The notes below the pieces were generated by a model. That model was not told the DNA's origin and did not search any database. It was given only the letters and a program-made list of their open reading frames with translations. Below are positions 24,918 to 33,663 of a stretch of 64,000 nt of DNA, piece by piece. Made by a program: the position numbers and the translations under genes. This DNA comes from Parabacteroides sp. PM6-13. GTDB lineage: Bacteria > Bacteroidota > Bacteroidia > Bacteroidales > Tannerellaceae. The stretch's first letter is position 1. Each line of letters begins with the position of its first letter. Location: the NCBI RefSeq assembly GCF_029892605.1, contig NZ_JARXWF010000016.1, positions 22,099 through 86,098 on the forward strand, given 5' to 3'.

Positions 24918-27224
24918 TTAATAGGTCAATTTACATCCCAAGAAGAAACTTCTCGGAAGCGATGGACCGTAGATATACCCGGCATCGCGATCGGGACCTT
25001 TGTCGTGGTCGCTTTGGAAAGCGTTGAATAGATTCTGTACTCCGCCGTTCAGTTGGAAGGTGGTTGTCTTGAATAGGGGGATATCATATGTCAGCTTAAC
25101 GTTCATATCAAAGAAATCGGGTGTTGTCTCTTCGCGATCTTCGGCAATGGCTCCTTTGAAGTGTTGCACCAGCATGCTGCCCGTATAGGTTCCCGTCAAT
25201 GAGATGCCCAGGTTCTTTACCGGCGTAAGGGTCGAGGTGAAGTAACCATACAGATCGGGAGAACGAAACATTTTCTTCTGTGGCACGACGTTTTCGTTTT
25301 CGCTCCACGATTCCGGCTCTTTATAACGGCTTTGCTGAATGGTGGCTCCAGCCTGGATTTGCAACCAGGAATAGGCCATTTTGGCTTCCAGGTTAATACC
25401 CATGACGCGGGCACCGGAACCGTTCTGCCGTTCCAAGAGGAGATTGCCCTGGGTGTCGTGGCCGTTCTCTTTCAGGATAAACACATTGCGCAGGTCGGTG
25501 TAGAATCCTTCCACTAAGAAGTTGGTCTGCACCATGCCGAAACGGCGATAGAAATCGACCGAAGCACTTAGGCTTTGTGAGTTTTCTTCTTTCAGATCGT
25601 CAGCCAGGCTAATCAATGCTACGTCGCCTCCAACGGCTGTGATATGCAGGTCTTCGTCGAATGCCTGAGGTGCGCGGAAGCCGCTTGAATACGACAGGCG
25701 CAGGTTGATATCTGCTGTCGGATTAAAACGCAGATTAGCCCGTGGGCTGAAGATGGCATGGTTGATCAGGTTATGTTTATCCAGACGGCCACCAATTAAG
25801 ATACTCCAGCGGGCATTCTTCCATTCGTTCTGTACAAACGCACTTTCGATATGTGTTGTCTGCTCGATCGTGCGGTTGTATCCCAACATACGATCTTGTA
25901 GGTCATCGTAATGATATTCCAACCCTCCGGTGAACTGTGCCGGCATAAAAAACAAATGATCCATATCCAGTGAGTACTGTGCGCCTCCGACAAAGGTCAG
26001 GTCGGTCGTGTTGCCATAGGCCTTGTCGTTGTATCCGGCACCATAGTAGCTATTGCGTTTGGTGTGTTGTGCCGAGGTGTATAGGTTGAGTCTATGCTTG
26101 TAGTCTTTCGAGAAAAGGTCGAATTTCAAGCCTCCTCCGTTGATATCGTGGTCGGTCTGTTCCGTGATATCTGTTTCGTGGGGTTGCAGATCGAGCTTGT
26201 TTCCGCCCCGGCGAAATTCGGCAATGTTATGGTATTCGAATGTTAGTTTTGAATAGGTACTTGTTTTTAGGTAAGAACGGAATCCCAAGGTGCGGGCATT
26301 CAGCATACCCAGCTCGGTGAAGCCATCGCCGTCGTGGTCGTAAGCCGAACGATACCGCTTTTGTCCGAACACATAGATGCCTGCCTTATGGTCGTCGGTG
26401 ACCAGCGAGACGTTGAAGGTGGTGTTGTTATCCGGTCGTTCACCATCGATCATGGTGAGAGAATGAGCCACCTGTGCCGAATTGCGCAGAGGCTCTTTGG
26501 TGATAATATTGATTGTGCCGGCGATGGCCGATGAACCAAATAGGGCGGAGCCACCTCCACGCATCACCTCCACGCGTTCGATCATATTTGCCGGAATCTG
26601 TTCCAATCCGTACACCCCGGTCAACGCACTGAAGATAGGGCGGCTATCGACTAAGATCTGTGTATAAGGTCCTTCCAATCCATTGATACGCACCTGTTGA
26701 AAACCACAATTCTGGCAGTTGTTTTCGACACGAATACCCGGCTGAAAATTCAGTCCGTCTGCCAGTGTGGTGGAATGGGTGGTCTCAAAGGTTTTCGAAT
26801 CGAGCACATTGACCAGCGAAGGAGCCAGGCGCCGGGTTGTTTCGTTGCGATTGGCCGATACGACCACTCCATCCAGTGAGATGGCGTCCTCTGCAGCTTC
26901 AAAATTCACCTCTAAGGTATTGCCTTTTTTTAGTACCACCTCGATCGTCTGTGTGATGTATCCCAACGACTTCATGGATAGTTTGAATTTTCCCTCCGGA
27001 AGATTTTTTAGGTAGTAATGTCCGGTGGCGTCGGTCATCGTGCCGATGGTGGTGCCTTCGATGAATATATTAATAAAGGAGAGGTGTTCGCCTGTTTTTT
27101 TGTCGACTACGTGTCCGATAATATTGGCATCCGACGGGTTTAATACTACTTCATCATCGTTGGCGAAAAGCGTGAATGAGGGTATGAATAACAATAATAG
27201 CAATAGGGATATAATCTTTTTCAT
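24918..27224 (-). CDS. TonB-dependent outer-membrane receptor
   Basis: 768 residues. Signal peptide (MKKIISLLLLLLFIPSFTLFA), then a carboxypeptidase-regulatory-like beta domain (about 35-115, GHVVDKKTGEHLSFINIFIEG), the plug domain (about 125-240, with VRINGLEGPYTQILVDSRP and the TonB plug end SSAIAGTINIIT), and a 22-strand barrel ending in an aromatic-rich C-terminus (SFFLGCKLTY). A NCQNCG double-Cys motif sits at the start of the plug. There is no SusD partner, so it is a micronutrient type of receptor rather than a glycan one. The upstream His-rich membrane protein in the same orientation suggests metal or metal-chelate uptake; this is inference. Confidence 0.88.
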   Translation of the reverse strand: MKKIISLLLLLLFIPSFTLFANDDEVVLNPSDANIIGHVVDKKTGEHLSFINIFIEGTTIGTMTDATGHYYLKNLPEGKFKLSMKSLGYITQTIEVVLKKGNTLEVNFEAAEDAISLDGVVVSANRNETTRRLAPSLVNVLDSKTFETTHSTTLADGLNFQPGIRVENNCQNCGFQQVRINGLEGPYTQILVDSRPIFSALTGVYGLEQIPANMIERVEVMRGGGSALFGSSAIAGTINIITKEPLRNSAQVAHSLTMIDGERPDNNTTFNVSLVTDDHKAGIYVFGQKRYRSAYDHDGDGFTELGMLNARTLGFRSYLKTSTYSKLTFEYHNIAEFRRGGNKLDLQPHETDITEQTDHDINGGGLKFDLFSKDYKHRLNLYTSAQHTKRNSYYGAGYNDKAYGNTTDLTFVGGAQYSLDMDHLFFMPAQFTGGLEYHYDDLQDRMLGYNRTIEQTTHIESAFVQNEWKNARWSILIGGRLDKHNLINHAIFSPRANLRFNPTADINLRLSYSSGFRAPQAFDEDLHITAVGGDVALISLADDLKEENSQSLSASVDFYRRFGMVQTNFLVEGFYTDLRNVFILKENGHDTQGNLLLERQNGSGARVMGINLEAKMAYSWLQIQAGATIQQSRYKEPESWSENENVVPQKKMFRSPDLYGYFTSTLTPVKNLGISLTGTYTGSMLVQHFKGAIAEDREETTPDFFDMNVKLTYDIPLFKTTTFQLNGGVQNLFNAFQSDHDKGPDRDAGYIYGPSLPRSFFLGCKLTY

Positions 27225-27335
27225 CGTTTAATATAATTCATGTAAATAATTAGGGTACGCATCAAAGAAAGAGTCCTTTGATACATACTTTTTTTAAGAA
27301 ACGACCTGCGAACAGGTATTATGTATGAAATGTAG

Positions 27336-27674
27336 TTAAACGATAGGGGGAGCCCTAAGCGAAAGACCTTTCAGACAGGAACTGCTGAAAGAAGAGGATT
27401 CTTTGTGAAGAAATACAAAGAGTATAGATTGTTTTACCTTTTCGATTTGTAAAGAATGAACAGCACCGTCTCCTGCTGTAATGGAGGATAGTGTGTGCAG
27501 AAAGAGTGTTTCGGCTAACGAATTGTGGGAGTGCGCTGTTTTAAATGGGTGGGAGTGGGCAATGGGTGTGCCGTTTTCCATGTGAACGTGTACGTTGTAC
27601 GAGGTGCTTCCGTAGTAAACCAGGAATAGAACCAATAGCAGCCATTTACACCAAGTATATCGTTTTTGTTTCAC
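27336..27674 (-). CDS. Small His-rich membrane-anchored protein
   Basis: 112 residues. One membrane helix (WLLLVLFLVYYGSTSY, residues 11-26) is followed by an outward-facing part with a dense His cluster: HVHMENGTPIAHSHPFKTAH and SHNSLAETLFLHTLSS. Such HxH and HSH patterns are typical of transition-metal (Zn, Cu, Ni) handling. I do not know a family name. It lies 111 bp upstream of the TonB receptor on the same strand, behind a good promoter, so the two probably form one operon. A reasonable inference is that it binds the metal brought in by the receptor or reports metal status. The reading frame and membrane topology support a real gene. Confidence 0.65.
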   Translation of the reverse strand: MKQKRYTWCKWLLLVLFLVYYGSTSYNVHVHMENGTPIAHSHPFKTAHSHNSLAETLFLHTLSSITAGDGAVHSLQIEKVKQSILFVFLHKESSSFSSSCLKGLSLRAPPIV

Positions 27675-27703
27675 CCGATAAAATCTATATTTTTAATCGA
27701 TCG

Positions 27704-27734
27704 CAAAAGTACAATAAACTATTCATATAGCAAT
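27704..27734 (-). promoter_or_regulatory. Promoter of the His-rich protein/TonB receptor unit
   Basis: Minus strand: ATTG, 19 nt, TACTTTTG. The -7 box is perfect and the -33 box lacks one T. It lies 30 nt upstream of the His-rich gene start. Confidence 0.6.
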
Positions 27735-27849
27735 GGCTTAGCCCCGGAACAAACAGGGATACAACCGATCGAACGCTGAACAAAAGATTATTTTAGTTGT
27801 TTTATTAACAGATAAAACATAGATGTATAATTTAAAGAAAAAAAGAAAG

Positions 27850-28728
27850 ATGAAACGTTTAGTATGGGTGTTGGTGGTAGTTTTTTCTGTTACAACCGTT
27901 TATGCGCAAGATGATCAGGGTTATAAGGATGGCGAATGGGTATTGTCGGGCGTGACGGGTGTGAATCTGTCGCAGACGGCAATGACCAATTGGTCGGCCG
28001 GGGGAGAGAATTCCGTTGCCGGGAATGCTTATTTGAATGGCTCGTTGTTGCGTAAGAGCGGGAACTGGCTTTGGCAAAATGCGTTAGTGTTGGATTATGG
28101 CTTGTCGCAGAATAAATCGGACGGAACGCGGAAAACCAATGATAATATCAATTTCACGACTCAATTGGGTTATTCAACCAATAACAAATGGTTCTATACG
28201 CTGATGGGTGACTTCAAGACTCAATTTGCGCGTGGTTATAAATACCCTGATCGCGAGAATTATATTTCAACCTTTATGGCTCCGGCCTATGCCAATCTCT
28301 CTTTGGGGATGGAGTTTCGTCCGAAAGCGAATTATTCGATCTATCTCTCTCCGGTTTCCGGGAAAATGACTTTTGTCAGCGATAAGACCCTGTCGGATTC
28401 GGGAGCGTTTGGCGTGGATCCGGGGAAGCGTTTCAAGGCGGAGTTTGGGGCTTATCTGAAAGCGCGTGCCGAACAAGCGGTGATGGAGAATGTGAATCTG
28501 GTGACTACGCTCGATTTTTTCACACCCTATAGTGATCAGTTGGGTAATATCGATGTCAACTGGGATGTTTTGATTAGTATGAAGGTCAATAAATTCCTTT
28601 CGGCTACACTAAACACTACCCTGAAATATGACAACGATGTAAAGACCGTCGATGGCGAAGGCAATCGCAAAGGAGCGAAAGTGCAATTTAAGGAGGTCTT
28701 AGGGGTTGGGATTGCTTATCATTTTTGA
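27850..28728 (+). CDS. DUF3078 family secreted/outer-membrane protein
   Basis: 292 residues from the ATG giving MKRLVWVLVVVFSVTTVYAQ (signal peptide); an in-frame ATG nine codons upstream would place a lysine-rich tail before the signal and is less likely. The mature protein begins with the family block WVLSGVTGVNLSQTAMTNWSAGGENS and continues as alternating strands to an aromatic C-terminus (GIAYHF), consistent with a small beta barrel. DUF3078 is widespread in Bacteroidetes and has no established function. Monocistronic, ending at a wobble-rich hairpin terminator. Confidence 0.85.
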   Translation: MKRLVWVLVVVFSVTTVYAQDDQGYKDGEWVLSGVTGVNLSQTAMTNWSAGGENSVAGNAYLNGSLLRKSGNWLWQNALVLDYGLSQNKSDGTRKTNDNINFTTQLGYSTNNKWFYTLMGDFKTQFARGYKYPDRENYISTFMAPAYANLSLGMEFRPKANYSIYLSPVSGKMTFVSDKTLSDSGAFGVDPGKRFKAEFGAYLKARAEQAVMENVNLVTTLDFFTPYSDQLGNIDVNWDVLISMKVNKFLSATLNTTLKYDNDVKTVDGEGNRKGAKVQFKEVLGVGIAYHF

Positions 28729-28755
28729 GAAGGCAGTGCGCAACTTTTTCATCCC

Positions 28756-28803
28756 TTGATTGTATTGATTTGTAAGAAAAACGAATTGATACAGTCAATT
28801 TTA
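28756..28803 (+). terminator. Long wobble-rich terminator hairpin
   Basis: An 18-bp stem (28756-28773 with 28781-28798) containing several G-U pairs, a 7-nt A-rich loop and a short T-run. It is more stable as plus-strand RNA than its DNA symmetry suggests. Confidence 0.65.
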
Positions 28804-28838
28804 TCTCCTGAAATGAAAAGAATTTGTTCGATTACCTC

Positions 28839-28846
28839 TATCTTTG
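28839..28846 (+). promoter_or_regulatory. Candidate -7 box for the TlpA-like gene
   Basis: TATCTTTG, 25 nt upstream of the chosen ATG at 28872. It excludes the upstream in-frame start at 28824, which precedes it. The -33 box is not clear. Confidence 0.5.
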
Positions 28847-28871
28847 TGGGAAACAAAAAACCTCTGTAGAT

Positions 28872-29381
28872 ATGAAGATCCATTTGTTGACGCTTTCTTT
28901 GGTCATGACCATTTTTATGGCGAGAGCACAAAATGCCGAACAGGACATTGTGATGGTGGGTGATGTTATGCCATCTTTTACGATAAAGCTCGATGATGGG
29001 AAAGAGATCAAATCTGCTGCTTATGCGGGTAAAGTTATTCTAATCAATTTTTTTGCCACCTGGTGTCCTCCTTGCCAGAAAGAATTGGCAGAAGTGCAAG
29101 AAAGCTTATGGCCTAAATATCAAAACAATAAAGATTTTGTTCTTTTGACGATCGGACGTGAGCATTCGGAGGCAGACCTGCTTACCTACAATGAAAAGAA
29201 AGGATTTACCTTTCCATTGTATCCGGATAAGGACCGGGCGATTTATGGTGCATTTGCAAAAAGTCTGATTCCCCGTACCTATTTGGTCGACAAAAAAGGA
29301 AAAGTAGTGATGGGTATAATTGGATTTAACCAGGAAGAATATCAGAAACTGTTAGCTAAAATTGAGGAATTGCTAAAATAA
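28872..29381 (+). CDS. TlpA-like thiol:disulfide oxidoreductase
   Basis: 169 residues with a signal peptide (MKIHLLTLSLVMTIFMARAQ). A thioredoxin fold follows with active site C65-PP-C68 in NFFATWCPPCQKEL and the cis-Pro segment SLIPRTYLVDKKGKV. It begins with the typical TlpA lead GDVMPSFTIKLDDGKEI. Predicted to reduce disulfides of periplasmic proteins or apocytochromes; the partner is not shown by context. A compact terminator follows, so it is a single-gene unit. Length and motifs are normal for the family. Confidence 0.9.
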   Translation: MKIHLLTLSLVMTIFMARAQNAEQDIVMVGDVMPSFTIKLDDGKEIKSAAYAGKVILINFFATWCPPCQKELAEVQESLWPKYQNNKDFVLLTIGREHSEADLLTYNEKKGFTFPLYPDKDRAIYGAFAKSLIPRTYLVDKKGKVVMGIIGFNQEEYQKLLAKIEELLK

Positions 29382-29382
29382 A

Positions 29383-29408
29383 AAGGGAGAGTCATCTCCC
29401 TTATTTTG
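29383..29408 (+). terminator. Intrinsic terminator after the TlpA-like gene
   Basis: aagggaga-gtca-tctccctt followed by a T-rich tract, immediately after the stop codon and just before the 5'-nucleotidase gene. Confidence 0.75.
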
Positions 29409-29415
29409 TTTATTT

Positions 29416-31164
29416 ATGAAATATAACAGGAACATACAACGATTGTTCTTTTATATTCTATGCTGTTTTATGCCCAGTGTTTTACCGGCACAAACAGAAA
29501 CGATAGAATTAAAGTTCATAGAGACCAGCGATATACATGGGCATTATTTCCCATTTGATTACATAGAACAACAAGAGTCTAAGGGCGGATTGTCGCGTAT
29601 CTATACTTATGTGAAGCAACAACGTGAACTGTTTGCTGAAAATCTCCTTCTGTTTGATAATGGCGATATCCTTGACGGTCAGCCCTCTTCTTATTATTAT
29701 AATTATATAGATACGGTTTCGGCGCATTTGTGTGCTGAGATGATGAATGAGATGCGTTATGATGCCGCCACTTTCGGGAATCATGATATTGAAACAGGCG
29801 AAGATGTCTTAAACCGGTGGATACGACAGTGTAACTTTCCATTAGTTTGTGCGAATCTCTTAGGTCGCTCGGATAGAAGCGTCTATACGCAGCCTTATGC
29901 CGTTTTTGAACGGGAGGGAGTCCGTATTGTTGTCTTGGGATTGACCACGGCGGCTACTCCGCTTTGGCTATGTAAGAGTCTTTGGGAAAATTTATGTTTC
30001 TATGATATAGAAAAGGCGGCTCAACACTGGATGCAGGTTATTCGTGAAAAGGAAAGCCCTGATATTGTAATAGGTCTTTTCCATTCGGGGAAGGAGACGC
30101 GTATCCTGTCTGATCGTTATAAGGACGACTTCTCCATGCAAATAGCCCGGCAGGTGCCCGGGTTCGACATTGTGATGATGGGGCATGATCATATACCCTA
30201 TTGTGAAAAAATTGTCAATGTGGCAGGCGATAGCGTCTTGCTGGTTAACCCTGGATATGGTGGGATGCAAGTGGCAGATGTTACCGTAAGGGTTCATCGA
30301 ACCGATGGACTGATTACCGGTAAAAAACTGCATGGAGAGTTGGTCGATATGGAATATGTCGTGCCGGATAGCTCTTTTCTGGAAAAGTTTAACTACGCAC
30401 ACCAGGTTACCAGGCAGTTTGTCTCTGAGAAAATAGGGGTCTTTACGGAGACGATAACAACACGTCCTGCCTATTTTGGCTCTTCCGCCTTTGTGGATTT
30501 TATTCATGAATTACAATTGGAGATAAGCGGGGCTGATATTTCATTTGCCTCTCCTTTATCTTTTGATACGCAAATCGAAAGAGGGAATGTCCGTATTGGA
30601 GATATGTTCAAACTTTATAGGTATAAGAATCTCATCTATACTATGGAGCTGACAGGCCAAGAAATTAAGAATTACCTGGAAGAGTCTTACGGCATATGGA
30701 CACAACAAATGACATCTCCCGATGATCACATGTTGCTATTGAAAAACAGTAAGTGTGGCGGAAAAGAAATGTTTGCCAATATGTATTATTCTTTCGATTC
30801 GGCAGCCGGTATTGTCTATACGGTGGATGTGACGAAGAAAAAAGGAGAGAAGGTCCATATATTATGCATGAGCGACGGAAGGCCGTTTTATGAAGAAAAG
30901 TTTTATAATGTAGCCTTGACCTCTTATCGGGGGAATGGTGGTGGAGATCTTCTGACAAAGGGTGCCGGTCTTTCAATCGATGAGCTGGATAGTCGCTTGA
31001 AGGCGATCACGAAGCATGATTTTCGCTATTACCTGATTGAGTATATAAAATTACATAAAGTCATACATCCCCACGAATTAAATCATTGGAAGTTCATACC
31101 GGAGGAATGGGTCACCATAGCTACGGGAAGAGATTATCAGTATTTATTTGGTGAAGAGGAGTAA
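29416..31164 (+). CDS. 5'-nucleotidase / 2',3'-cyclic phosphodiesterase
   Basis: 582 residues with a signal peptide (cut near VLPAQ26). The N-terminal metallophosphatase domain shows the full dimetal motif series: TSDIHGHYFPFDY, DNGDILDGQP, ATFGNHDIE, GLFHSGKE and MMGHDH. The C-terminal 5'-nucleotidase domain (from about residue 340) includes SSAFVDFIHELQLEISGADISFASPL and TSYRGNGGGDLL. Predicted to release nucleosides and phosphate from nucleotides in the periplasm. lipB starts 12 bp after its stop, so the two may be cotranscribed, though their functions are unrelated. Confidence 0.92.
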   Translation: MKYNRNIQRLFFYILCCFMPSVLPAQTETIELKFIETSDIHGHYFPFDYIEQQESKGGLSRIYTYVKQQRELFAENLLLFDNGDILDGQPSSYYYNYIDTVSAHLCAEMMNEMRYDAATFGNHDIETGEDVLNRWIRQCNFPLVCANLLGRSDRSVYTQPYAVFEREGVRIVVLGLTTAATPLWLCKSLWENLCFYDIEKAAQHWMQVIREKESPDIVIGLFHSGKETRILSDRYKDDFSMQIARQVPGFDIVMMGHDHIPYCEKIVNVAGDSVLLVNPGYGGMQVADVTVRVHRTDGLITGKKLHGELVDMEYVVPDSSFLEKFNYAHQVTRQFVSEKIGVFTETITTRPAYFGSSAFVDFIHELQLEISGADISFASPLSFDTQIERGNVRIGDMFKLYRYKNLIYTMELTGQEIKNYLEESYGIWTQQMTSPDDHMLLLKNSKCGGKEMFANMYYSFDSAAGIVYTVDVTKKKGEKVHILCMSDGRPFYEEKFYNVALTSYRGNGGGDLLTKGAGLSIDELDSRLKAITKHDFRYYLIEYIKLHKVIHPHELNHWKFIPEEWVTIATGRDYQYLFGEEE

Positions 31165-31176
31165 CCCCCATCTGTT

Positions 31177-31842
31177 ATGGCACATTATATTTATTCGGAT
31201 TTAGGACGTATCGATTACGCGGACGCATTGGAACGTCAGACAGCCACGTTCGATCAGCTGTTGGATGCAAAGAAAAGAGGCGAGCCGGGTGAACCGGTGC
31301 TCTATTTTTGTGAACATAATCCTGTGTTTACCTTAGGGAAAAGCGGAAAGAAAGAGAACTTGTTGATTCCGGAAGGGGTATTGAAAGAACGGGGCGCTTC
31401 GCTCTATTATATCAACCGGGGAGGAGATATCACCTACCACGGTCCCGGACAGATTACCGGATACCCGGTGTTTGACCTGGAGAGATGGCCTATCGGACTG
31501 AGGGAGTATATCCACCGCCTAGAACAGGTGATCATCGATTTCCTGGCCTTGTATGGTTTGAAAGGGGAGCGGCTGGAGAATGCGACCGGGGTTTGGATCG
31601 ATCCGGAGGTGAAAGGAAGAGCACGTAAGATCTGCGCTATCGGTGTGAAGAGCAGCCGTTTTGTGACCATGCATGGCTTTGCGCTGAATATAAATACCGA
31701 CTTATCCTATTTTTCCCTAATAAACCCTTGCGGATTTATCGATAAAGGAGTGACTTCCTTAGAGCAAGAACTGGGCGAAAAACAGGACTTTGAAAAGGCT
31801 AAAGAGGAGTTGCAGAAGTGTTTCTCTATCTATTTCCCGTAA
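31177..31842 (+). CDS. lipB: Octanoyl-(ACP) transferase
   Basis: 221 residues, the usual LipB length. The signature RGGDITYHGPGQITGYPV is at about 81-97, the catalytic Lys is K151 in ARKICAIGV, and the catalytic Cys is C185 in NPCGFIDKGVTSL. The enzyme moves an octanoyl group from acyl carrier protein to lipoyl domains of 2-oxoacid dehydrogenases or GcvH, the first step of endogenous lipoate attachment. lipA is not in this window. It lies 12 bp behind the 5'-nucleotidase gene. No intrinsic terminator with a T-run is visible after it. Confidence 0.96.
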   Translation: MAHYIYSDLGRIDYADALERQTATFDQLLDAKKRGEPGEPVLYFCEHNPVFTLGKSGKKENLLIPEGVLKERGASLYYINRGGDITYHGPGQITGYPVFDLERWPIGLREYIHRLEQVIIDFLALYGLKGERLENATGVWIDPEVKGRARKICAIGVKSSRFVTMHGFALNINTDLSYFSLINPCGFIDKGVTSLEQELGEKQDFEKAKEELQKCFSIYFP

Positions 31843-31933
31843 TTAAAACAGAGGAGTTTGTACTGAAAACCATCCGTTTTGTTGTGAAAACCCGGGTAAA
31901 AGGGACAAATAGACCACTTTCAGGAAGAAATAA

Positions 31934-31965
31934 TTTGTTCGGATGAAATAGTTTTCTTTAATTTG
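31934..31965 (+). promoter_or_regulatory. Candidate promoter of the ECF sigma gene
   Basis: TTTG, 20 nt, TTAATTTG: one base off the TTTG-N19-21-TANNTTTG consensus. It implies a leader of about 75 nt before the sigma-factor ATG at 32048. The rest of the 205-bp spacer after lipB shows nothing I recognise. Confidence 0.5.
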
Positions 31966-32047
31966 TGTTCGAAATAATCTATGTTTAACTAATAAAACGA
32001 ATTGCCTATAGCTTATACATTACTCTATAAATCAAATTATATAAGTA

Positions 32048-32641
32048 ATGAATACATTGAAATCAATGACCGACGAGCAGTTGGTTGTTTTGTATGCTAA
32101 AGGTGAAAACGCAGCTTTTGACGTATTACTCAATCGTTATAAGAAAAGCATCCACTCCTATATTTATTACATCGTACACAACAGAGACCTGACGGAAGAT
32201 ATCTTTCAGGAAACTTTCGTGAAGGTAATCATGACCATCAAGCAGGGACGTTATACGGAAAACGGCAAGTTTAAAGCCTGGATCACCCGTATTGCGCACA
32301 ACCTGATTATTGACCATTTCCGCCAGGAACGCAGTGAAAATACCCTTTCCAATGATGACGTAGAGGTAGACTTGTTCAACAATATCAAATTATGCGACCG
32401 CACGATAGAGGACAAGATGGTACGTTCACAGGTGCTTTCGGATGTAAAGAAATTGATTCGTTTCTTGCCGGAGAGCCAGCGTGAAGTGTTGGAGATGCGC
32501 TATTACCAGGATTTAAGCTTCAAAGAAATTGCAGATCTGACCGGTGTCAGCATTAATACAGCGTTAGGACGCATGCGCTACGCCATCTTGAATATGCGTC
32601 GCATGGCGGAAGAGAACCGAATGGAACTCTCTTGGGCATAA
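32048..32641 (+). CDS. ECF-family RNA polymerase sigma factor
   Basis: 197 residues with both regions required of an ECF sigma factor. Region 2 is about 20-95 (YIVHNRDLTEDIFQETFVKV and the FKAWITRIAHNLIIDHFR block that contacts the -10). Region 4 is about 130-185 (LPESQREVLEMRYYQDLSFKEIADLTGVSINTALGRMRYA, a helix-turn-helix). The linker is rather long and acidic. Unlike most ECF genes in this phylum it is not followed by a FecR-type or other membrane anti-sigma gene; a 58-residue protein lies 84 bp downstream instead. It may be a constitutive or stress-type regulator; its regulon cannot be read here. Confidence 0.92.
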   Translation: MNTLKSMTDEQLVVLYAKGENAAFDVLLNRYKKSIHSYIYYIVHNRDLTEDIFQETFVKVIMTIKQGRYTENGKFKAWITRIAHNLIIDHFRQERSENTLSNDDVEVDLFNNIKLCDRTIEDKMVRSQVLSDVKKLIRFLPESQREVLEMRYYQDLSFKEIADLTGVSINTALGRMRYAILNMRRMAEENRMELSWA

Positions 32642-32725
32642 TAACTTAAGAAATTATGATTTTCATACAATAAAGTTGAGGCGTTGTCGTTTTATAGGTA
32701 AACAACAATAAAAAAAGGTTTGCCT

Positions 32726-32902
32726 ATGAAGAGAATATCTACTCAGCGTATGTTTGAAAATAGTAACATAAGAAAAAGCAGCCGTAAAAAGGCAACAGGC
32801 ACTCCGCGTCAGCAGACGTTGGATTTTTTAGCTCAATTTGCACGGGTTTACAGAGTTGAACCTGCCTTACGACAGGATCTCTGTTCGTTCGTTTTGAACT
32901 AA
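32726..32902 (+). CDS. Small basic protein after the ECF sigma gene
   Basis: 58 residues from the ATG giving MKRISTQRMFENSN (a TTG two codons upstream is less likely). The N-terminal half is strongly basic (RKSSRKKATGTPRQQ), the C-terminal half amphipathic (TLDFLAQFARVYRVEPALRQDL). No signal or membrane segment. Not recognised as a named family. It has its own terminator and follows the sigma-factor gene on the same strand, so cotranscription is likely. It could be a sigma partner or a nucleic-acid-binding peptide, but nothing in the sequence decides this. Confidence 0.6.
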   Translation: MKRISTQRMFENSNIRKSSRKKATGTPRQQTLDFLAQFARVYRVEPALRQDLCSFVLN

Positions 32903-32915
32903 GAAGCTGCAAAAA

Positions 32916-32945
32916 GAGGATACCCCCGGGGGATATCCTTTTTTT
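32916..32945 (+). terminator. Intrinsic terminator after the 58-aa gene
   Basis: aggataccccc / gggggatatcct with a bulged A, followed by a long T-run. Confidence 0.85.
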
Positions 32946-32948
32946 GTA

Positions 32949-32956
32949 TATATTTG
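32949..32956 (+). promoter_or_regulatory. Candidate -7 box for rpe
   Basis: TATATTTG matches TANNTTTG, 17 nt upstream of the rpe ATG, immediately after the preceding terminator. It implies a very short leader; the -33 box would fall within the hairpin and is not evident. Confidence 0.45.
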
Positions 32957-32973
32957 CAAAAAACTTTAATGAA

Positions 32974-33624
32974 ATGAAACATTTGGTAGCTCCGTCTCTG
33001 CTTGCCGCAGATTTCCTTCGTTTACGGGAGGAGATAGAAATGATTAATAAAAGTGAGGCCGACTGGCTTCATATGGATATTATGGACGGGGTGTTTGTTC
33101 CCAATATCTCGTTTGGTTTCCCTATTCTTCAGGCGGTGAAAGAGGTTTGCACCAAACCGGTCGATGTGCATCTGATGATCGTTGAGCCCCATAAGTATGT
33201 CAAGGAGGTAGCTGCCTCGGGTGCCTATATGATGAATGTGCATTATGAAGCCTGCACGCATCTTCACCGAACAATTGGAGCTATCAAAGAGGCTGGTATG
33301 AAAGCGGGGGTTACCTTGAATCCGCATACGCCCGTGCACCTATTGGATGATATCTTGCAGGACTTGGATATGGTTCTGTTGATGTCTGTCGATCCCGGAT
33401 TCGGTGGACAAGCCTTTATTGAGCGTTCTTTAGAAAAGACAGCCACCTTGAAATCGATGATTCGGGAGAGAGGATTAGAGACGCTGATCGAGGTAGATGG
33501 CGGCGTTACGCTGACGACCGGAAAGCAGCTTGTTGAGGCGGGTGCCGATGTGTTGGTTGCCGGTAGTTTTGTATTTAAAGCAACGGATCCGATCCAATCT
33601 ATTAAAGAGCTGAAAGACTTATAA
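32974..33624 (+). CDS. rpe: Ribulose-phosphate 3-epimerase
   Basis: 216 residues from MKHLVAPSLLAADFLRL. The family motifs are in order: SLLAADF, HMDIMDGVFVPNISFG (metal and catalytic Asp), VDVHLMIVEP, LMSVDPGFGGQAFI, IEVDGGV and LVAGSFVF. It interconverts ribulose-5-phosphate and xylulose-5-phosphate in the pentose phosphate pathway. I reject the earlier in-frame TTG at 32944 because it lies inside the preceding terminator's T-run and upstream of the promoter-like box. The ComEC-like gene follows at 39 bp. Confidence 0.96.
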   Translation: MKHLVAPSLLAADFLRLREEIEMINKSEADWLHMDIMDGVFVPNISFGFPILQAVKEVCTKPVDVHLMIVEPHKYVKEVAASGAYMMNVHYEACTHLHRTIGAIKEAGMKAGVTLNPHTPVHLLDDILQDLDMVLLMSVDPGFGGQAFIERSLEKTATLKSMIRERGLETLIEVDGGVTLTTGKQLVEAGADVLVAGSFVFKATDPIQSIKELKDL

Positions 33625-33663
33625 TAACGGGACGATCAGGCCCGGGAAACTTGACACTTAACT

